From positions 62,001 to 126,000 of the forward strand of contig NZ_SOAN01000008.1 of NCBI RefSeq assembly GCF_004364585.1: a stretch of 64,000 nt of DNA. The letters are read 5' to 3'. Below the pieces are notes generated by a model, which saw nothing but the letters and a program-made list of their open reading frames with translations, was not told the origin of the DNA and ran no database searches. Source of the stretch: Nesterenkonia aurantiaca. Its GTDB lineage: Bacteria; Actinomycetota; Actinomycetes; Actinomycetales; Micrococcaceae. The position numbers and the translations under genes were made by a program. Positions 23,855 to 33,770 of this stretch are shown piece by piece. Each line of letters opens with the position of its first letter. The stretch's first letter is position 1.

Positions 23855-26428
23855 GTGGCCGTCTCGAGGCCAGCGCATCCGACTGTGCCATGGGCCCGCT
23901 ATCGCATTCCGGCGAGTCGACCGGATGCACTGCCACGTCCCCGCGTGAGCGCGGCCATCGAAGCGGCGGTCTCAGGCCACCGGATCAGCGTGATCAGCGC
24001 CCCCAGCGGTCACGGCAAGACCCGGGCGGCGGCCGAATGGGCAGCGCTGCAGCCGCGCCCCGTCGCCTGGCTCTGCCTGGGCCCGACCGACGACGACCCG
24101 GCCGTGCTCACCTCGGGCGTGGTCACCGCGCTGCGCGGACTGCTGCCCGCCCAGCAGGAACTGGGCGAGGCACTGGGCCGATTGGATCCCGGCGCCGAGG
24201 TGAACAGGCTCTATAACCAGATCTGCCGGACCTTCGAGCAGGCCCGAGCGGTCTGCGTCCTGGTGGTCGACGACGCTCAGCGAGCCGCAGGCCAGCTCGG
24301 GGCGGGACTGCTGGGCATGCTCCTCGACGAGGCACCAGAGAGCCTGCGACTGGTGTTCCTGGGAACCACTCCGATCGAGGGCTGGTTGGCGAAGCAGCTT
24401 CTGGAGGGCTCGGCCGTCCAGCTCTCGGCGCAGGATCTGGCCTTCGACCGCTCCGAGACCGAGGGTCTGCTGAAGCGATTCGGCGGTCGCCTGGACGCGC
24501 GCGAGGTGCTCGAGGACACGCAGGGCTGGCCGATAGCCGTGCAGGTGGCAGCGCTGGCCAGCCAGCGGCCCCCGGGAGCGCAGGACAGTCTCGAGGACCT
24601 GTTGCGCAGCTACGATCAGACCCAGATCCTGGATGGGCTCGGCGACTCGCTCGCCGTCTTCGTGCTCACCACGACCGCCTGCACCGAGCTGACGGCCGGG
24701 CTCGCCACCGCCATGTCCGGTCGGCAGGAGGCGGCTGCGGTGCTGGAGGAACTCGTCGACCGCGGCATCTTTCTGAGCCGGCACTGCGGATCGGATGAGA
24801 CCCCGGTCTACCGGTGGCACCCGATCTTCGCTCGGCAGTGCACCCAGATCCTGCTCCGCCAGGATCCGACGGCGCTGAACCTCATCCACCGCAGGGCCGG
24901 GGAGTATCTGTGCTCCACCGAACCCATGAGGGCGCTGCGCCACTTCGAGGCCGCTCATGACCACGATCGTGCCATGGAGGTCCTGGTCGAGAATTGGTTG
25001 GAGCTGATCATCGGGGATCACGCCGCTCAGGTCGCCACGTTCTGCGCGGTCCTCCCGCGGCGGCTCTCCGGCGCCGCCGCGGCGCAGCTCATTCTGGCCT
25101 GCGCCGAAGAGGCCATCGGTGAACACCAGGAGGCACGCGCCCGGTTCCACCGGGTGCTGGACTCGCTGCCCGATCACCCGAGGGGTCAGGAGGTCGGATC
25201 CATCCTCCGGGTGGCGCGGCTTCTGCTCACCGATGACCCGAAGGCGGCGCTGGAGGCGACCAGGGATGTCCACGCGCGGCTGGCGGTGGCGGGGGAGTAC
25301 GAGGGGCGGGAGCGGGTCGCGGTGCTGTTCCTGCTGACCTGGACCGAGCTGCGGCTCCGGCTGCACCCCGCCTCTGCCCCCGAGATCATGTCTGCCGCCG
25401 CTCGCGAGTGGGCAGCGATGCACGAGACCCACCTGGAGCGCAGCGCGCTGGGCAGTCTCGCCATGATTCATCTGTGCGACGGGAGAAACTCCCGGGCCCG
25501 GCGCATTCTGCGGGAGGTCGACGCGCCGCTTCAGGCCTCGGCCGCGACATTGACCGCCTACGCGGGCAGTGCGCTGGGCACCGCATCGGGACTGCTGGCC
25601 TACTGGTCCGCGGACTTCGAGAACGCGGCTGCCTGGTTCGGTCGGATCCTTGAGGCGGGAGACCTCCCGGTTCCGCTGGGTGGTGCGGTGCGCGCATTCC
25701 TGGCCTTCAGCGCGGCCGGCGCCCGAGATCCGGCCCTGTGCCGACGCGCCGCCACCGAGCTCGAGGCGGTGTCCCCGGAGGAGGTCCAGGGAGCCCAGTG
25801 GCCGATCTTCCGGGATGCGGCGCATGCCGTGTTGGCGGAAGCCGCTGGTCACCGGCCGAGGGCGCTGGCGCTGGTGGCGCGACACTCGGAGTCGGCGGAC
25901 CTTCCGATGATCGGGGTCGTGCTGGCCGGGATTCTTCGTCGAGCCGGGGATCCTGCGGGCGCCTTCCGCCTGTTGTCGCGGCATCGCGCGTTCATGGGGG
26001 TCTCCTATGTGGCGATCTCCGCGAGAATCTCGGCCGCCCTGGTCCACAGGATGCATGGAGAGCCCGAGGTGGCCCACGAATATTGTGAGTACGCCCTGGA
26101 CATCGCGGAGCGTGAAGACATGCGAGCGCCATTCTGTGACGGGGACCTGAAGCTCCGCCTGCTGCTCACGGAGCACCTGACCCGACGCACGTCGCACGAG
26201 GCCTTCATCGCCGGCGCCCTGACCGCCGAACAGAGCAGTCAAGGGCTTCTCGCCGCCCTGTCCGGCCGGGAGGTCGAGGTCTACCGCCTGCTGCAGACCT
26301 CCATGACCATCCAGGAGATCGCAGAGGCGCTGACGGTCTCGGTGAACACGGTCAAGACCCACCAGCGAGCGATCCATCGCAAGCTGGGGGTCCGGACCCG
26401 CCGGGAGGCTCAGCAGCTCGCACCCTAG
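23855..26428 (+). CDS. MalT-like LuxR-family ATPase regulator
   Basis: An 857-residue regulator related to MalT. N-terminal NTPase with P-loop APSGHGKT (49-56), Walker [11 protein letters not shown] (about 130-139), a tetratricopeptide-like middle (about 340-780) and a C-terminal LuxR helix-turn-helix starting [18 protein letters not shown] (about 800-855). The HTH recognition helix is [21 protein letters not shown] start at 23855. It is divergent from proS and has no clear target beside it. It is a different subfamily from the regulator at 11500-14259 (different P-loop and middle region). Confidence 0.87.
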   Translation: MAVSRPAHPTVPWARYRIPASRPDALPRPRVSAAIEAAVSGHRISVISAPSGHGKTRAAAEWAALQPRPVAWLCLGPTDDDPAVLTSGVVTALRGLLPAQQELGEALGRLDPGAEVNRLYNQICRTFEQARAVCVLVVDDAQRAAGQLGAGLLGMLLDEAPESLRLVFLGTTPIEGWLAKQLLEGSAVQLSAQDLAFDRSETEGLLKRFGGRLDAREVLEDTQGWPIAVQVAALASQRPPGAQDSLEDLLRSYDQTQILDGLGDSLAVFVLTTTACTELTAGLATAMSGRQEAAAVLEELVDRGIFLSRHCGSDETPVYRWHPIFARQCTQILLRQDPTALNLIHRRAGEYLCSTEPMRALRHFEAAHDHDRAMEVLVENWLELIIGDHAAQVATFCAVLPRRLSGAAAAQLILACAEEAIGEHQEARARFHRVLDSLPDHPRGQEVGSILRVARLLLTDDPKAALEATRDVHARLAVAGEYEGRERVAVLFLLTWTELRLRLHPASAPEIMSAAAREWAAMHETHLERSALGSLAMIHLCDGRNSRARRILREVDAPLQASAATLTAYAGSALGTASGLLAYWSADFENAAAWFGRILEAGDLPVPLGGAVRAFLAFSAAGARDPALCRRAATELEAVSPEEVQGAQWPIFRDAAHAVLAEAAGHRPRALALVARHSESADLPMIGVVLAGILRRAGDPAGAFRLLSRHRAFMGVSYVAISARISAALVHRMHGEPEVAHEYCEYALDIAEREDMRAPFCDGDLKLRLLLTEHLTRRTSHEAFIAGALTAEQSSQGLLAALSGREVEVYRLLQTSMTIQEIAEALTVSVNTVKTHQRAIHRKLGVRTRREAQQLAP

Positions 26429-26481
26429 CTCAGGCCCTGAACGCGCCAGCCCTGACGGCGGGGCTTGCGATCGCGCCAGGA

Positions 26482-26868
26482 TCAGGCGAGGGCCCGGGTC
26501 TTCAAGGATTGGAACTCATCCTCGGTGATGGTGCCCTGTTCGCGCATCTGAGCCGCCTTCTCGATCTCGACGCTGGGACTGCTCACGCCCACCTCCCGCA
26601 GCCGAGCCAGCAGCGCCTCATGATGCTGCTGATCCGCGGCGGCTCCACGCTCGGCCATGCCGCTGCCACGAGCGATGAGATAGACCAGTGCCGTGATGAA
26701 GGGGAAGAAGATCAGACAGAACACCCAGACGGCTTTCGAGAATCCGCCGAGCTTCCGATCCCGGAAGATGTCTCCGATGATGCTGAACAGGACCATCAGA
26801 TAGGCCACAAAGACGAAGGCCCATACGAACCACCAGATGATGGACCAGAACGATTCCCAGAATTCCAT
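26482..26868 (-). CDS. Small membrane protein with PLDc_N-like region and C-terminal SHOCT domain
   Basis: A 128-residue protein with two membrane helices (about 10-33 and 46-67) matching the PLDc_N pattern (KAVWVFCLIFFPFITALVYL), then a short helical linker and a SHOCT-like C-terminus with QMREQGTITEDEFQSLKTRAL. SHOCT is a short oligomerisation motif at protein ends. Function unknown. It is divergent from two more small genes, one of which also ends in a SHOCT domain. Confidence 0.8.
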   Translation of the reverse strand: MEFWESFWSIIWWFVWAFVFVAYLMVLFSIIGDIFRDRKLGGFSKAVWVFCLIFFPFITALVYLIARGSGMAERGAAADQQHHEALLARLREVGVSSPSVEIEKAAQMREQGTITEDEFQSLKTRALA

Positions 26869-26951
26869 GACACTGCCCTTCTGTGCGGTATGCCGTTCTC
26901 GTCAGGATTGACACTCTGAGGGTCACACAGACCGAGGACGAGCGGGCCCAC

Positions 26952-26977
26952 GCTCACCCGTTCTGGGTGAGCAGAAC
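26952..26977. promoter_or_regulatory. Overlapping palindromes in a divergent intergenic region
   Basis: GCTCACCC-GTTCT-GGGTGAGC (26952-26972) is a perfect 8-bp inverted repeat. It overlaps a second one, GTTCTG-GGTGAG-CAGAAC (26960-26977). The pair lies in the 205-base space between the SHOCT gene at 26482-26868 and the DUF6325 gene at 27074. It could be an operator or alternative RNA hairpins. A perfect -35-like TTGACA sits at 26908-26913 but has no convincing -10 at the usual distance. Confidence 0.4.
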
Positions 26978-27073
26978 CCAGCCGCGTCTTCGGCTCTGCG
27001 AGCATCGGGTCAGACGCTTGATGCGTTGCAGGACTCTGCCAGAACGAAGGAGACCACCGAAGAGGATGAGGTC

Positions 27074-27622
27074 ATGTCCGACTTCCGATATGGACCAGTG
27101 GAGCTCTATCTGATCGTCTTCGACACCGAGCAGCCCGCACCCGGCTGCCTGGCGCCGTTGGTGGAGATGCTCTCCTCCGGAACGGTCCGACTGCTGGATC
27201 TGGTCGCCGTGAGCAAGAACGACAGCGGCGAGGTGATGATGCTCGATCTCCCCAGCCGGGACCTCCTGGGTCTGGCTCGACTGGGCAAGGATCGGCTGGG
27301 TCCGGCTCGACTGGGCCCGGATCGGCTGGGCCCGGCTCGACCGGGCCTGGATCGGCCGGGCCTGGATCCGCTGGACCCGACAGTGGGGCCCGACCCCGTG
27401 ACCGAGGGGCTGATCGGTGAGGAGGACCTCGCCGACCTTGCCGCGCCGCTGGATCACGGATCCTGCGCGGCAGTGCTGGCACTGGAGCTCAGAGTCGAGC
27501 TTGCCCTGGCGGAGCGGCTCGCCCCGAGCCGGGCACAGGTGCTGCGCAGCGCGCACATACCTGCTCCGGTGGTCAATGCACTCATCGATCTCTATGACCC
27601 GGTGGAAGGAACCTCGCCATGA
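27074..27622 (+). CDS. DUF6325-like protein with internal 10-residue repeats
   Basis: A 182-residue soluble protein. The start (YGPVELYLIVFDTEQPAPG) and the end (a helix with ALELRVELALAERLAP followed by IPAPVVNALIDLY) resemble the DUF6325/DUF1269 family often found beside SHOCT proteins. Between them (about residues 66-100) lies a run of imperfect decapeptides of the form PARLGPDRLG that the family does not normally need. ATG 27074 has GATGAGG upstream. The stop overlaps the next ATG. Function unknown. Confidence 0.7.
   Translation: MSDFRYGPVELYLIVFDTEQPAPGCLAPLVEMLSSGTVRLLDLVAVSKNDSGEVMMLDLPSRDLLGLARLGKDRLGPARLGPDRLGPARPGLDRPGLDPLDPTVGPDPVTEGLIGEEDLADLAAPLDHGSCAAVLALELRVELALAERLAPSRAQVLRSAHIPAPVVNALIDLYDPVEGTSP
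27271..27360 (+). repeat. 30-bp tandem repeat inside the DUF6325-like gene
   Basis: Three consecutive 30-base units (27271, 27301 and 27331) with few differences, plus a degraded fourth after 27360. Each unit codes ten residues, rich in Leu, Gly, Arg, Asp and Pro. Being in frame, changes in copy number would lengthen or shorten a flexible loop. Confidence 0.8.
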
Positions 27623-27975
27623 CGATGGACCGCGTAGGACGCCCGGGCCTGATCGGACTGGCTGCGCGCACGTCGGCGCTGGCTGGAGCCACGCCGGCCC
27701 TGGCCGGCCAGGTCGACGTCTACGAACAGCGCCGGGCCCAGGACCGTGAGGAGCAGGAGCAGTACTCTGCCGCCCACCAGCAGGCGCGCATCGAGACGGC
27801 CGCGCTGGCGGCGCTGGCCCATGCCGCTGCGCCCGCCCCCGCAACACCGGCACCGCTCGTTGCCTCGGGCGGCACCAGCTTGCTCGATGACCTGCAGCGG
27901 CTGGCCGAGCTGCGACGATCCGGACTTCTCAGCGAGGAAGAGTTCGCGGCCGGCAAGGCCAAGCTGCTGCGCTGA
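27619..27975 (+). CDS. Small protein with C-terminal SHOCT domain
   Basis: A 118-residue protein. The first 40 residues include an Ala-rich stretch (LIGLAARTSALAGATPALAG) that is weakly hydrophobic; then comes a charged helix, an Ala/Pro linker and a SHOCT motif LDDLQRLAELRRSGLLSEEE (about 90-118). ATG overlaps the upstream stop (ATGA), so it is coupled to the DUF6325-like gene. SHOCT proteins often pair with DUF6325 proteins; no function is established. Confidence 0.78.
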   Translation: MTMDRVGRPGLIGLAARTSALAGATPALAGQVDVYEQRRAQDREEQEQYSAAHQQARIETAALAALAHAAAPAPATPAPLVASGGTSLLDDLQRLAELRRSGLLSEEEFAAGKAKLLR

Positions 27976-28014
27976 GCCGCTGAGCCGCTGAGCCGCTGAG
28001 CCGCTGAGCCGCTG
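27971..28014. repeat. 8-bp direct repeat array (GCTGAGCC)
   Basis: Five perfect head-to-tail copies of GCTGAGCC, plus a half copy, start at the stop codon of the SHOCT gene and end before the rimP leader. Because it lies after the stop, changes in copy number would not alter the protein. Confidence 0.9.
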
Positions 28015-28126
28015 GTACCACCCCACCACCCGGCCCACTGCCGCCTCAGCACATCGGCCGGTAGGCGGTGCGTTGAGTCTCAGGCACAATAGAGACGCAC
28101 CGCAGACCACCACTGATAGGACCGTC

Positions 28127-28672
28127 ATGGCCACCGCCCCCCGCCCCACCGGCGATCAGCGCTTCAAGGACGCCCGCACCGCAAAGATCGCCGAGCTGAT
28201 CACTGACACGATCACCGCCCAGGGGCTGTACCTCGAAGAGATCGAGCTCGTCGCCAACGGGTCCACCACCACGCTGAAGCTCTCGGTGGATCTGCTCACC
28301 GGCACCGAACAGGTGGATCTGGACACCATCGCCGAACTCTCCCAGGCGATCTCCGCCCGCTTCGACGAGGACGACGTCCTTCCCGAGTTGGAGCGCTACG
28401 ACTTGGAGGTCTCCACCCCCGGTGCGACCCGCCCGCTCACCACACAGCGGCACTTCGAGCGCAATCTGGGGCGGCTGCTGGAGATCACCCAGACTGGGCA
28501 CAGCCCGATCCTGGCCCGGCTCCAGTCGATCGAGGACGGCGCCATCACCGTGGTCGAGCAGAAGCCGAGCCCCAAGAAGGGGATGCCGGTGAAGTACGGA
28601 GACCCCGCACGGATCAATCTCTCGGCCATCGACCAGGCACGAGTGCAGGTAGAGTTTTCCCATACGCAGTAG
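28127..28672 (+). CDS. rimP: Ribosome maturation factor RimP
   Basis: A 181-residue assembly factor for the 30S subunit. N-terminal domain with GLYLEEIELV and a C-terminal SH3-like domain; the signature YDLEVSTPGATRPL is present near residue 90. ATG 28127 has AGGA six bases upstream. It is first in the conserved rimP-nusA-ylxR-infB order. Confidence 0.92.
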   Translation: MATAPRPTGDQRFKDARTAKIAELITDTITAQGLYLEEIELVANGSTTTLKLSVDLLTGTEQVDLDTIAELSQAISARFDEDDVLPELERYDLEVSTPGATRPLTTQRHFERNLGRLLEITQTGHSPILARLQSIEDGAITVVEQKPSPKKGMPVKYGDPARINLSAIDQARVQVEFSHTQ

Positions 28673-28696
28673 ATACTGGCTTAACCGGAGGCACAA

Positions 28697-29674
28697 GTGG
28701 ATATCGATATGAGCGCACTGCGCATGCTTGTCAAAGAGCGCGAGATCCCGCTGCAGCGGCTGATCCCCGCCATCGAACAGGCGCTGGTGCTGGCTTACCA
28801 CAAATCGCCCGGAGCACTGCAGCACGCCCGTGCCGAGATCGATCAGTCCACGGGACACGTCACGGTCTGGGCCAAGGAGCAGGACGAGGACGGCACCTTC
28901 ATCGGGGAGTTCGACGACACCCCCAGAGACTTCGGCCGGGTCGCGGCCTCCACCGCCCGCCAGGTGATCATGCAGCGGATCCGCGACGCCGAGGACGATC
29001 AGGTCCTGGGCCAGTTCAAGGGCCGCGAGGGCGAGCTGATCTCCGGCACCATCCAGCAGGGCCGCAACCCCAAGATGATCCAGGTGGATCTGGGCAGCGT
29101 CGAGGCGCTGCTGCCCCCACAGGAGCATGTGCCCGGTGAGGAGTACGTCCACGGTCACCGGATCCGAGCCTTCGTCGTCGACGTCCACCGCGGCATGCGC
29201 GGGCCCTCGATCACGCTCTCCCGCTCACACCCGGGCCTGGTGAAGAAGCTCTTCGAGCACGAGGTCCCAGAGATCGCCGACGGTTCCGTGGAGATCACCG
29301 CCATCGCCCGTGAGGCCGGGCACCGCACGAAGATCGCGGTGCGCGCCCACCAGTCGGGGATCAACGCCAAGGGAGCCTGCATCGGCTCCATGGGCTCCCG
29401 CGTCCGGGCGGTCATGAACGAGCTCAACGACGAGAAGATCGACATCATCGATCACTCCGACGACGCGGCCGAGTTCATCGCCCACGCGCTCTCACCTTCG
29501 AAGGTGAAGTCGGTGACCATCCTGGATGAGGCCACGCGCAGCGCACGGGTCGTGGTCCCGGACTATCAGCTCTCCCTGGCCATCGGCAAGGAGGGTCAGA
29601 ACGCGCGGCTCGCCGCGAAGCTCACCGGCTGGCGGATCGACATCGTCTCCGACGCGACCCTCGCGGCGCCCTGA
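28697..29674 (+). CDS. nusA: Transcription termination/antitermination factor NusA
   Basis: A 325-residue NusA of the short actinobacterial form: N-terminal RNA-polymerase-binding domain (1-105), S1 domain (about 110-180), then two KH domains with [18 protein letters not shown] and [20 protein letters not shown]. The C-terminal acidic repeats of the E. coli protein are absent, as expected. GTG 28697 follows CGGAGG. Confidence 0.95.
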   Translation: MDIDMSALRMLVKEREIPLQRLIPAIEQALVLAYHKSPGALQHARAEIDQSTGHVTVWAKEQDEDGTFIGEFDDTPRDFGRVAASTARQVIMQRIRDAEDDQVLGQFKGREGELISGTIQQGRNPKMIQVDLGSVEALLPPQEHVPGEEYVHGHRIRAFVVDVHRGMRGPSITLSRSHPGLVKKLFEHEVPEIADGSVEITAIAREAGHRTKIAVRAHQSGINAKGACIGSMGSRVRAVMNELNDEKIDIIDHSDDAAEFIAHALSPSKVKSVTILDEATRSARVVVPDYQLSLAIGKEGQNARLAAKLTGWRIDIVSDATLAAP

Positions 29675-29727
29675 GCGCCGCCGACTCCGACGTTTCTGCT
29701 CGACGCCGCCGGAAGGGGTAGACTGTC

Positions 29728-30003
29728 ATGGTTCCAGTGCGTACCTGTATCGGCTGTCGTCGTGAGGTCGCGCAGGACAAGGCAATAAGGCTCGCACTCG
29801 ACGTGGCCCAGACCGCCGATCCAGCACCGCCTCTGGTGGTGGCGGACACCGCCCGGGTTCTTCCCGGACGAGGCGCCTGGCTGCACCCGCAGCGCGAGTG
29901 CTTCGAGACCGCGATCAAGCGCAAGGCCTTCAACCGGGCCTTCCGCCGGACCGTGGATTCGAGGACGCTCGATCTGCACGACATTATCGGCACTAACGGC
30001 TGA
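29728..30003 (+). CDS. ylxR: YlxR (DUF448) RNA-binding protein
   Basis: A 91-residue protein with the family start VRTCIGCRREVAQDKAIRL and the GRGAWLHP motif. YlxR proteins lie between nusA and infB and are thought to bind RNA; in some bacteria they influence expression widely. ATG 29728 is preceded by GGAAGGGG. Confidence 0.92.
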   Translation: MVPVRTCIGCRREVAQDKAIRLALDVAQTADPAPPLVVADTARVLPGRGAWLHPQRECFETAIKRKAFNRAFRRTVDSRTLDLHDIIGTNG

Positions 30004-30228
30004 CATCGCCCCTCCTCGCAGCAATGCGGCGGATCAGGTGGAGGAAGCCAGAAAGCGGGTTCAGAGAGATGGATCCCCGATGAAGACTGACGCATGAGTT
30101 CGCAGCGATGACCCATCACGGCAACTCCGTCACGGTTTCAGAACAGTTCAAACGGCCTGCGCCGATGAACCGCTGACATCAGCCCCGCTGGTGCCAGTGG
30201 GAATGCGCGGGCCAGATTAAGGAGAAAT

Positions 30229-33096
30229 GTGGCCAAGGCCCGCGTACACGAGCTCGCCAAAGAGCTCGGCATCACCTCGAAAGAAGCCCTCGCGAAACTG
30301 CAGGGCATGGGCGAATTTGTGAAGTCGCCCTCCTCCACCGTGGAGCCCCCGGTGGCGAAGAAGCTGCGTCAGGCCTTCCCTGACGCCAAGCCAGCCTCCG
30401 ACGCCTCCGCGTCCAACGGCGCCGCTCGTCCCGGTCCGAAGCAGTCCGACGCGGCCTCCGAGCCCGCCGCTGACAGCTCGGCCCCGGCCCGCCCGGCCGC
30501 GACAGGTTCCTCCGCGCCTCGGCCCGGCGGATTCAAGCCCGGGCCCCGGCCCGGACCGAAGCCTGCTGCCGCCCCCGAGCCCGAAGCTCCGGCCGCCGCT
30601 GCCCCCAAGGCGCCGAAGGCCGAAGCTCCCAAGGCTGAGACGCCGAAGGCCGAGCAGAAGCCCGCTGCGAGCACCGAGGCACCGTCTGAGAAGCCGGCAT
30701 CCAAGCCCGCCGGATCAGCATCCAAGCCCGGCGGTCCCCGCCCGGGCAACAACCCCTACGCACCGAGCCAGGGCATGGGCGCCGAGCGCCAGGCCCCACG
30801 TCCCGGCGGCACCGGAGGCCCCCGCCCCGGACCCAAGCCGGCCGGTCCGCGCCCGGGCAACAACCCGTTCGCACCCCAGCAGGGCATGCGCACCGAGCGC
30901 GGCGGCGGCCCCCGCCCCCGCGGCGGTCAGGGTGCCCCCGGTGGCGCACCGCGTCCGGGCGCACCCCGCCCAGCAGGTGCGGCCGGGTCACGCCCAGGTG
31001 CTCCCGCAGCAGGCGGCGCAGCCCGCCCCGCACCGGCACGTCCGGGCGGTCCCAAGCCCTCGATGATGCCCAGCCAGGCCCCGGCGCCCGCCGGTGGTCG
31101 TCCGGGTGCGCCTGCCGGTGGTCCGCCACGCGGCGGTCGCGGCGGCGGTCCTCGTCGTGGCGGCGCAGCAGGCGCCTTCGGTCGCGGCGGCTCCAAGGCC
31201 AAGGCTCGCAAGTCCAAGCGCGCAAAGCGCCAGGAGATGGAGCAGCGCCAGTCCCGCGAGATCGGCGGTGTGCGCGTTCCCAAGGGAGACGGCACCACCG
31301 TCGTGCGGCTGCGTCGCGGCTCCTCGCTGGGCGACTTCGCCGAGAAGATCAATGCCGAGCCGGCAGCGATGGTCACCGTGCTGATGAAGCTCGGTGAGAT
31401 GGCCACCGCCAACCAGTCCCTCGACGAAGAGACCTTCCACCTGCTGGGTGAGGAGCTGGGCTACCCGGTCCAGATCGTCTCCCCGGAGGACGAGGACCGC
31501 GAGCTGCTGAACACCTTCGACATCAACATCGAAGATGAGCTGGCAGCCGAGAGCTCCGAGGAGCTGTTCGCACGTGCCGCCGTCGTGACCGTCATGGGTC
31601 ACGTCGACCACGGCAAGACCCGACTCCTGGACTCCATCCGAAGCGCGAAGGTCACCGAAGGCGAAGCCGGCGGCATCACCCAGCACATCGGTGCCTACCA
31701 GGTCCACGTCGAGCACGAGGGCGTCGAGCGCGGCCTGACCTTCATCGATACTCCCGGTCACGAGGCGTTCACCGCCATGCGTGCCCGTGGTGCGAAGGTC
31801 ACCGACATCGCGGTGCTGGTCGTGGCCGCCGATGACGGCGTCATGCCCCAGACCATCGAAGCGCTGAACCACGCGAAGGCCGCCAACGTGCCGGTCGTCG
31901 TCGCGGTCAACAAGATGGACAAGGAAGGCGCCTCCCCGGACAAGGTCCGCGGTCAGCTGGCCGAATACGGTCTGGTTCCCGAGGAGTACGGCGGCGACAC
32001 CATGTTCGTCAACGTCTCCGCGCTGAAGCACCTGCACATCGACGAGCTCCTCGAGGCCGTGCTGCTCACCGCAGACGCAGCCCTGGAGCTCACCGCGAAC
32101 CCGAACAAGGCAGCTCGCGGCGTGGCCATCGAAGCGAACCTGGACAAGGGTCGCGGCGCCGTGGCCACTGTGCTGGTTCAGTCGGGCACGCTGCGGGTCG
32201 GTGACAACATGGTCGCCGGCACCGCCCACGGACGAGTCCGCGCCATGTTCGACGAGCACGGCGAGACCGTCAAGGAGGCCGTGCCCTCTCGGCCGGTGCA
32301 GGTTCTGGGTCTGTCCTCGGTGCCTCGCGCCGGTGACACCTTCCTGTCCACCTCCGATGACCGCACCGCTCGCCAGATCGCTGAGAAGCGTGAGGCGGTG
32401 GAGCGCAACGCTCAGCTGGCCAAGCGCCGCAAGCGGATCAGCCTGGAAGATTTCGACCAGGCTGTGGCCGACGGCAAGATCGACACGCTCAACCTCATCC
32501 TCAAGGGCGACGTCTCCGGTGCCGTGGAGGCCCTGGAAGATGCGCTGCTCAAGATCGATGTGGGTGCCGATGTGCAGCTGCGCGTCATCCACCGCGGCGT
32601 CGGTGCGATCACGCAGAACGACGTGAACCTGGCCACTGTGGACAACGCAGTGATCATCGGCTTCAACGTCCGTCCTGCGGAGCGCGTCAATGACCTGGCC
32701 GAGCGTGAAGGCGTGGACATGCGCTTCTACTCGGTCATCTACGCGGCGATCGACGACATCGAGGCAGCCCTGAAGGGCATGCTGAAGCCCGAGTACGAAG
32801 AGGCTTCACTGGGCACCGCGGAGGTCCGCGAGGTCTTCCGCTCCTCGAAGTTCGGCAGCATCGCCGGTTCGATCGTCCGCTCCGGTCTCATCCGCCGCAA
32901 CGCCAAGGCGCGCCTGGTGCGCGATGGCAACGTGGTGGCAGAGAACCTCACCATCGAGTCGCTCAAGCGGTTCAAGGACGACGCCACCGAGGTCCGCGAC
33001 GGCTTCGAGTGCGGCATCGGCCTCGGATCCTTCAACGACATCCGCGAAGGTGACAGCATCGAGACCTGGGAGATGCGCGAGATCCCGCGCTCCTGA
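30229..33096 (+). CDS. infB: Translation initiation factor IF-2
   Basis: A 955-residue GTPase that brings initiator tRNA to the 30S subunit. The N-terminal IF2N domain (1-50) is followed by a long Pro/Ala/Gly/Arg-rich linker (about 55-320), a second IF2N domain and the G domain with GHVDHGKT (457-464), DTPGHEAF and NKMD. Domains II-IV follow to the end. The linker is longer than in E. coli, usual for actinobacteria. GTG 30229 has AAGGAG upstream. The 225 bases before it (30004-30228) show no clear element. Confidence 0.96.
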   Translation: MAKARVHELAKELGITSKEALAKLQGMGEFVKSPSSTVEPPVAKKLRQAFPDAKPASDASASNGAARPGPKQSDAASEPAADSSAPARPAATGSSAPRPGGFKPGPRPGPKPAAAPEPEAPAAAAPKAPKAEAPKAETPKAEQKPAASTEAPSEKPASKPAGSASKPGGPRPGNNPYAPSQGMGAERQAPRPGGTGGPRPGPKPAGPRPGNNPFAPQQGMRTERGGGPRPRGGQGAPGGAPRPGAPRPAGAAGSRPGAPAAGGAARPAPARPGGPKPSMMPSQAPAPAGGRPGAPAGGPPRGGRGGGPRRGGAAGAFGRGGSKAKARKSKRAKRQEMEQRQSREIGGVRVPKGDGTTVVRLRRGSSLGDFAEKINAEPAAMVTVLMKLGEMATANQSLDEETFHLLGEELGYPVQIVSPEDEDRELLNTFDINIEDELAAESSEELFARAAVVTVMGHVDHGKTRLLDSIRSAKVTEGEAGGITQHIGAYQVHVEHEGVERGLTFIDTPGHEAFTAMRARGAKVTDIAVLVVAADDGVMPQTIEALNHAKAANVPVVVAVNKMDKEGASPDKVRGQLAEYGLVPEEYGGDTMFVNVSALKHLHIDELLEAVLLTADAALELTANPNKAARGVAIEANLDKGRGAVATVLVQSGTLRVGDNMVAGTAHGRVRAMFDEHGETVKEAVPSRPVQVLGLSSVPRAGDTFLSTSDDRTARQIAEKREAVERNAQLAKRRKRISLEDFDQAVADGKIDTLNLILKGDVSGAVEALEDALLKIDVGADVQLRVIHRGVGAITQNDVNLATVDNAVIIGFNVRPAERVNDLAEREGVDMRFYSVIYAAIDDIEAALKGMLKPEYEEASLGTAEVREVFRSSKFGSIAGSIVRSGLIRRNAKARLVRDGNVVAENLTIESLKRFKDDATEVRDGFECGIGLGSFNDIREGDSIETWEMREIPRS

Positions 33097-33124
33097 CCAG
33101 GCCCGCCGGTTCTACCGGTGAGCG

Positions 33125-33159
33125 CTCCGGGGACCCTGCCACAGGCGGGGTCCCCGGAG
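33125..33159 (+). terminator. Hairpin after infB
   Basis: A perfect 12-bp inverted repeat, CTCCGGGGACCC (33125-33136) with GGGTCCCCGGAG (33148-33159), loop of 11. There is no run of T, so it may be an inefficient or Rho-assisted terminator, or an mRNA 3' end stabiliser, between infB and rbfA. Confidence 0.6.
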
Positions 33160-33242
33160 TTGTCCGCAGACCATACCCACCCGGTGACGCCGCAGCGCGA
33201 GACCGGGTCCGGGACCCAGAAGTTTTTTGAAAGGAGCGCATC

Positions 33243-33743
33243 ATGGCAGATCCAGCACGCGCCGCACGACTGGCGCAGCGCATCAAGGTGATCGTGGCCG
33301 AGGCGCTGCGTCGCCGGGTCAAGGATGAGCGCGCAGAGCTGATCACGGTCACCGACGCCCGAGTGACCAATGATCTCCAGCACTCCACGGTGTACTACAC
33401 CGTCATGGCCCCGGACGAGGAGTCCCGAGCCGGAGCCGAGGCGGTCCTGGCCGCCAACCAGGGCACGCTGCGCTACGAGCTCGGCCGGCAGCTGAACATA
33501 CGGCTGACCCCGACCCTGGAGTTCGTCGCCGACGAGATCCCAGAGTCGGCCGCACACATGGAGGACCTGCTGCGCAAGGCCCGGGAGCAGGACGAACAGG
33601 TCGCAGCCCTGCGCAAGGACGCCCAGCCCGCCTCGGAGGAGAAGCCCTACCGCTGGCAGGTCGAGGAGGAGCCGGCCGCATCCGAGGACGCCGGACGCTC
33701 CAGCTCCGAGGACGCCGGCCGGTCCAGCTCCGCGGATCGCTGA
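33243..33743 (+). CDS. rbfA: Ribosome-binding factor A
   Basis: A 166-residue 30S maturation factor with a KH-like fold. The N-terminal RAARLAQRIKVIVAEALRR and central LQHSTVYYTVM are typical. The last 30 residues are an acidic/Ser-rich tail with a direct repeat of EDAGRSSS. ATG 33243 has AAAGGAG upstream. Confidence 0.93.
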   Translation: MADPARAARLAQRIKVIVAEALRRRVKDERAELITVTDARVTNDLQHSTVYYTVMAPDEESRAGAEAVLAANQGTLRYELGRQLNIRLTPTLEFVADEIPESAAHMEDLLRKAREQDEQVAALRKDAQPASEEKPYRWQVEEEPAASEDAGRSSSEDAGRSSSADR

Positions 33744-33770
33744 GCGCACGGAAGCTGAGGCGGAACACCC

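Noticed and set aside
26908-26913. Perfect TTGACA as a promoter for the DUF6325-like gene
   Set aside because: No -10-like hexamer occurs 16-18 bases downstream, so it is kept only as a remark and not called as a promoter.
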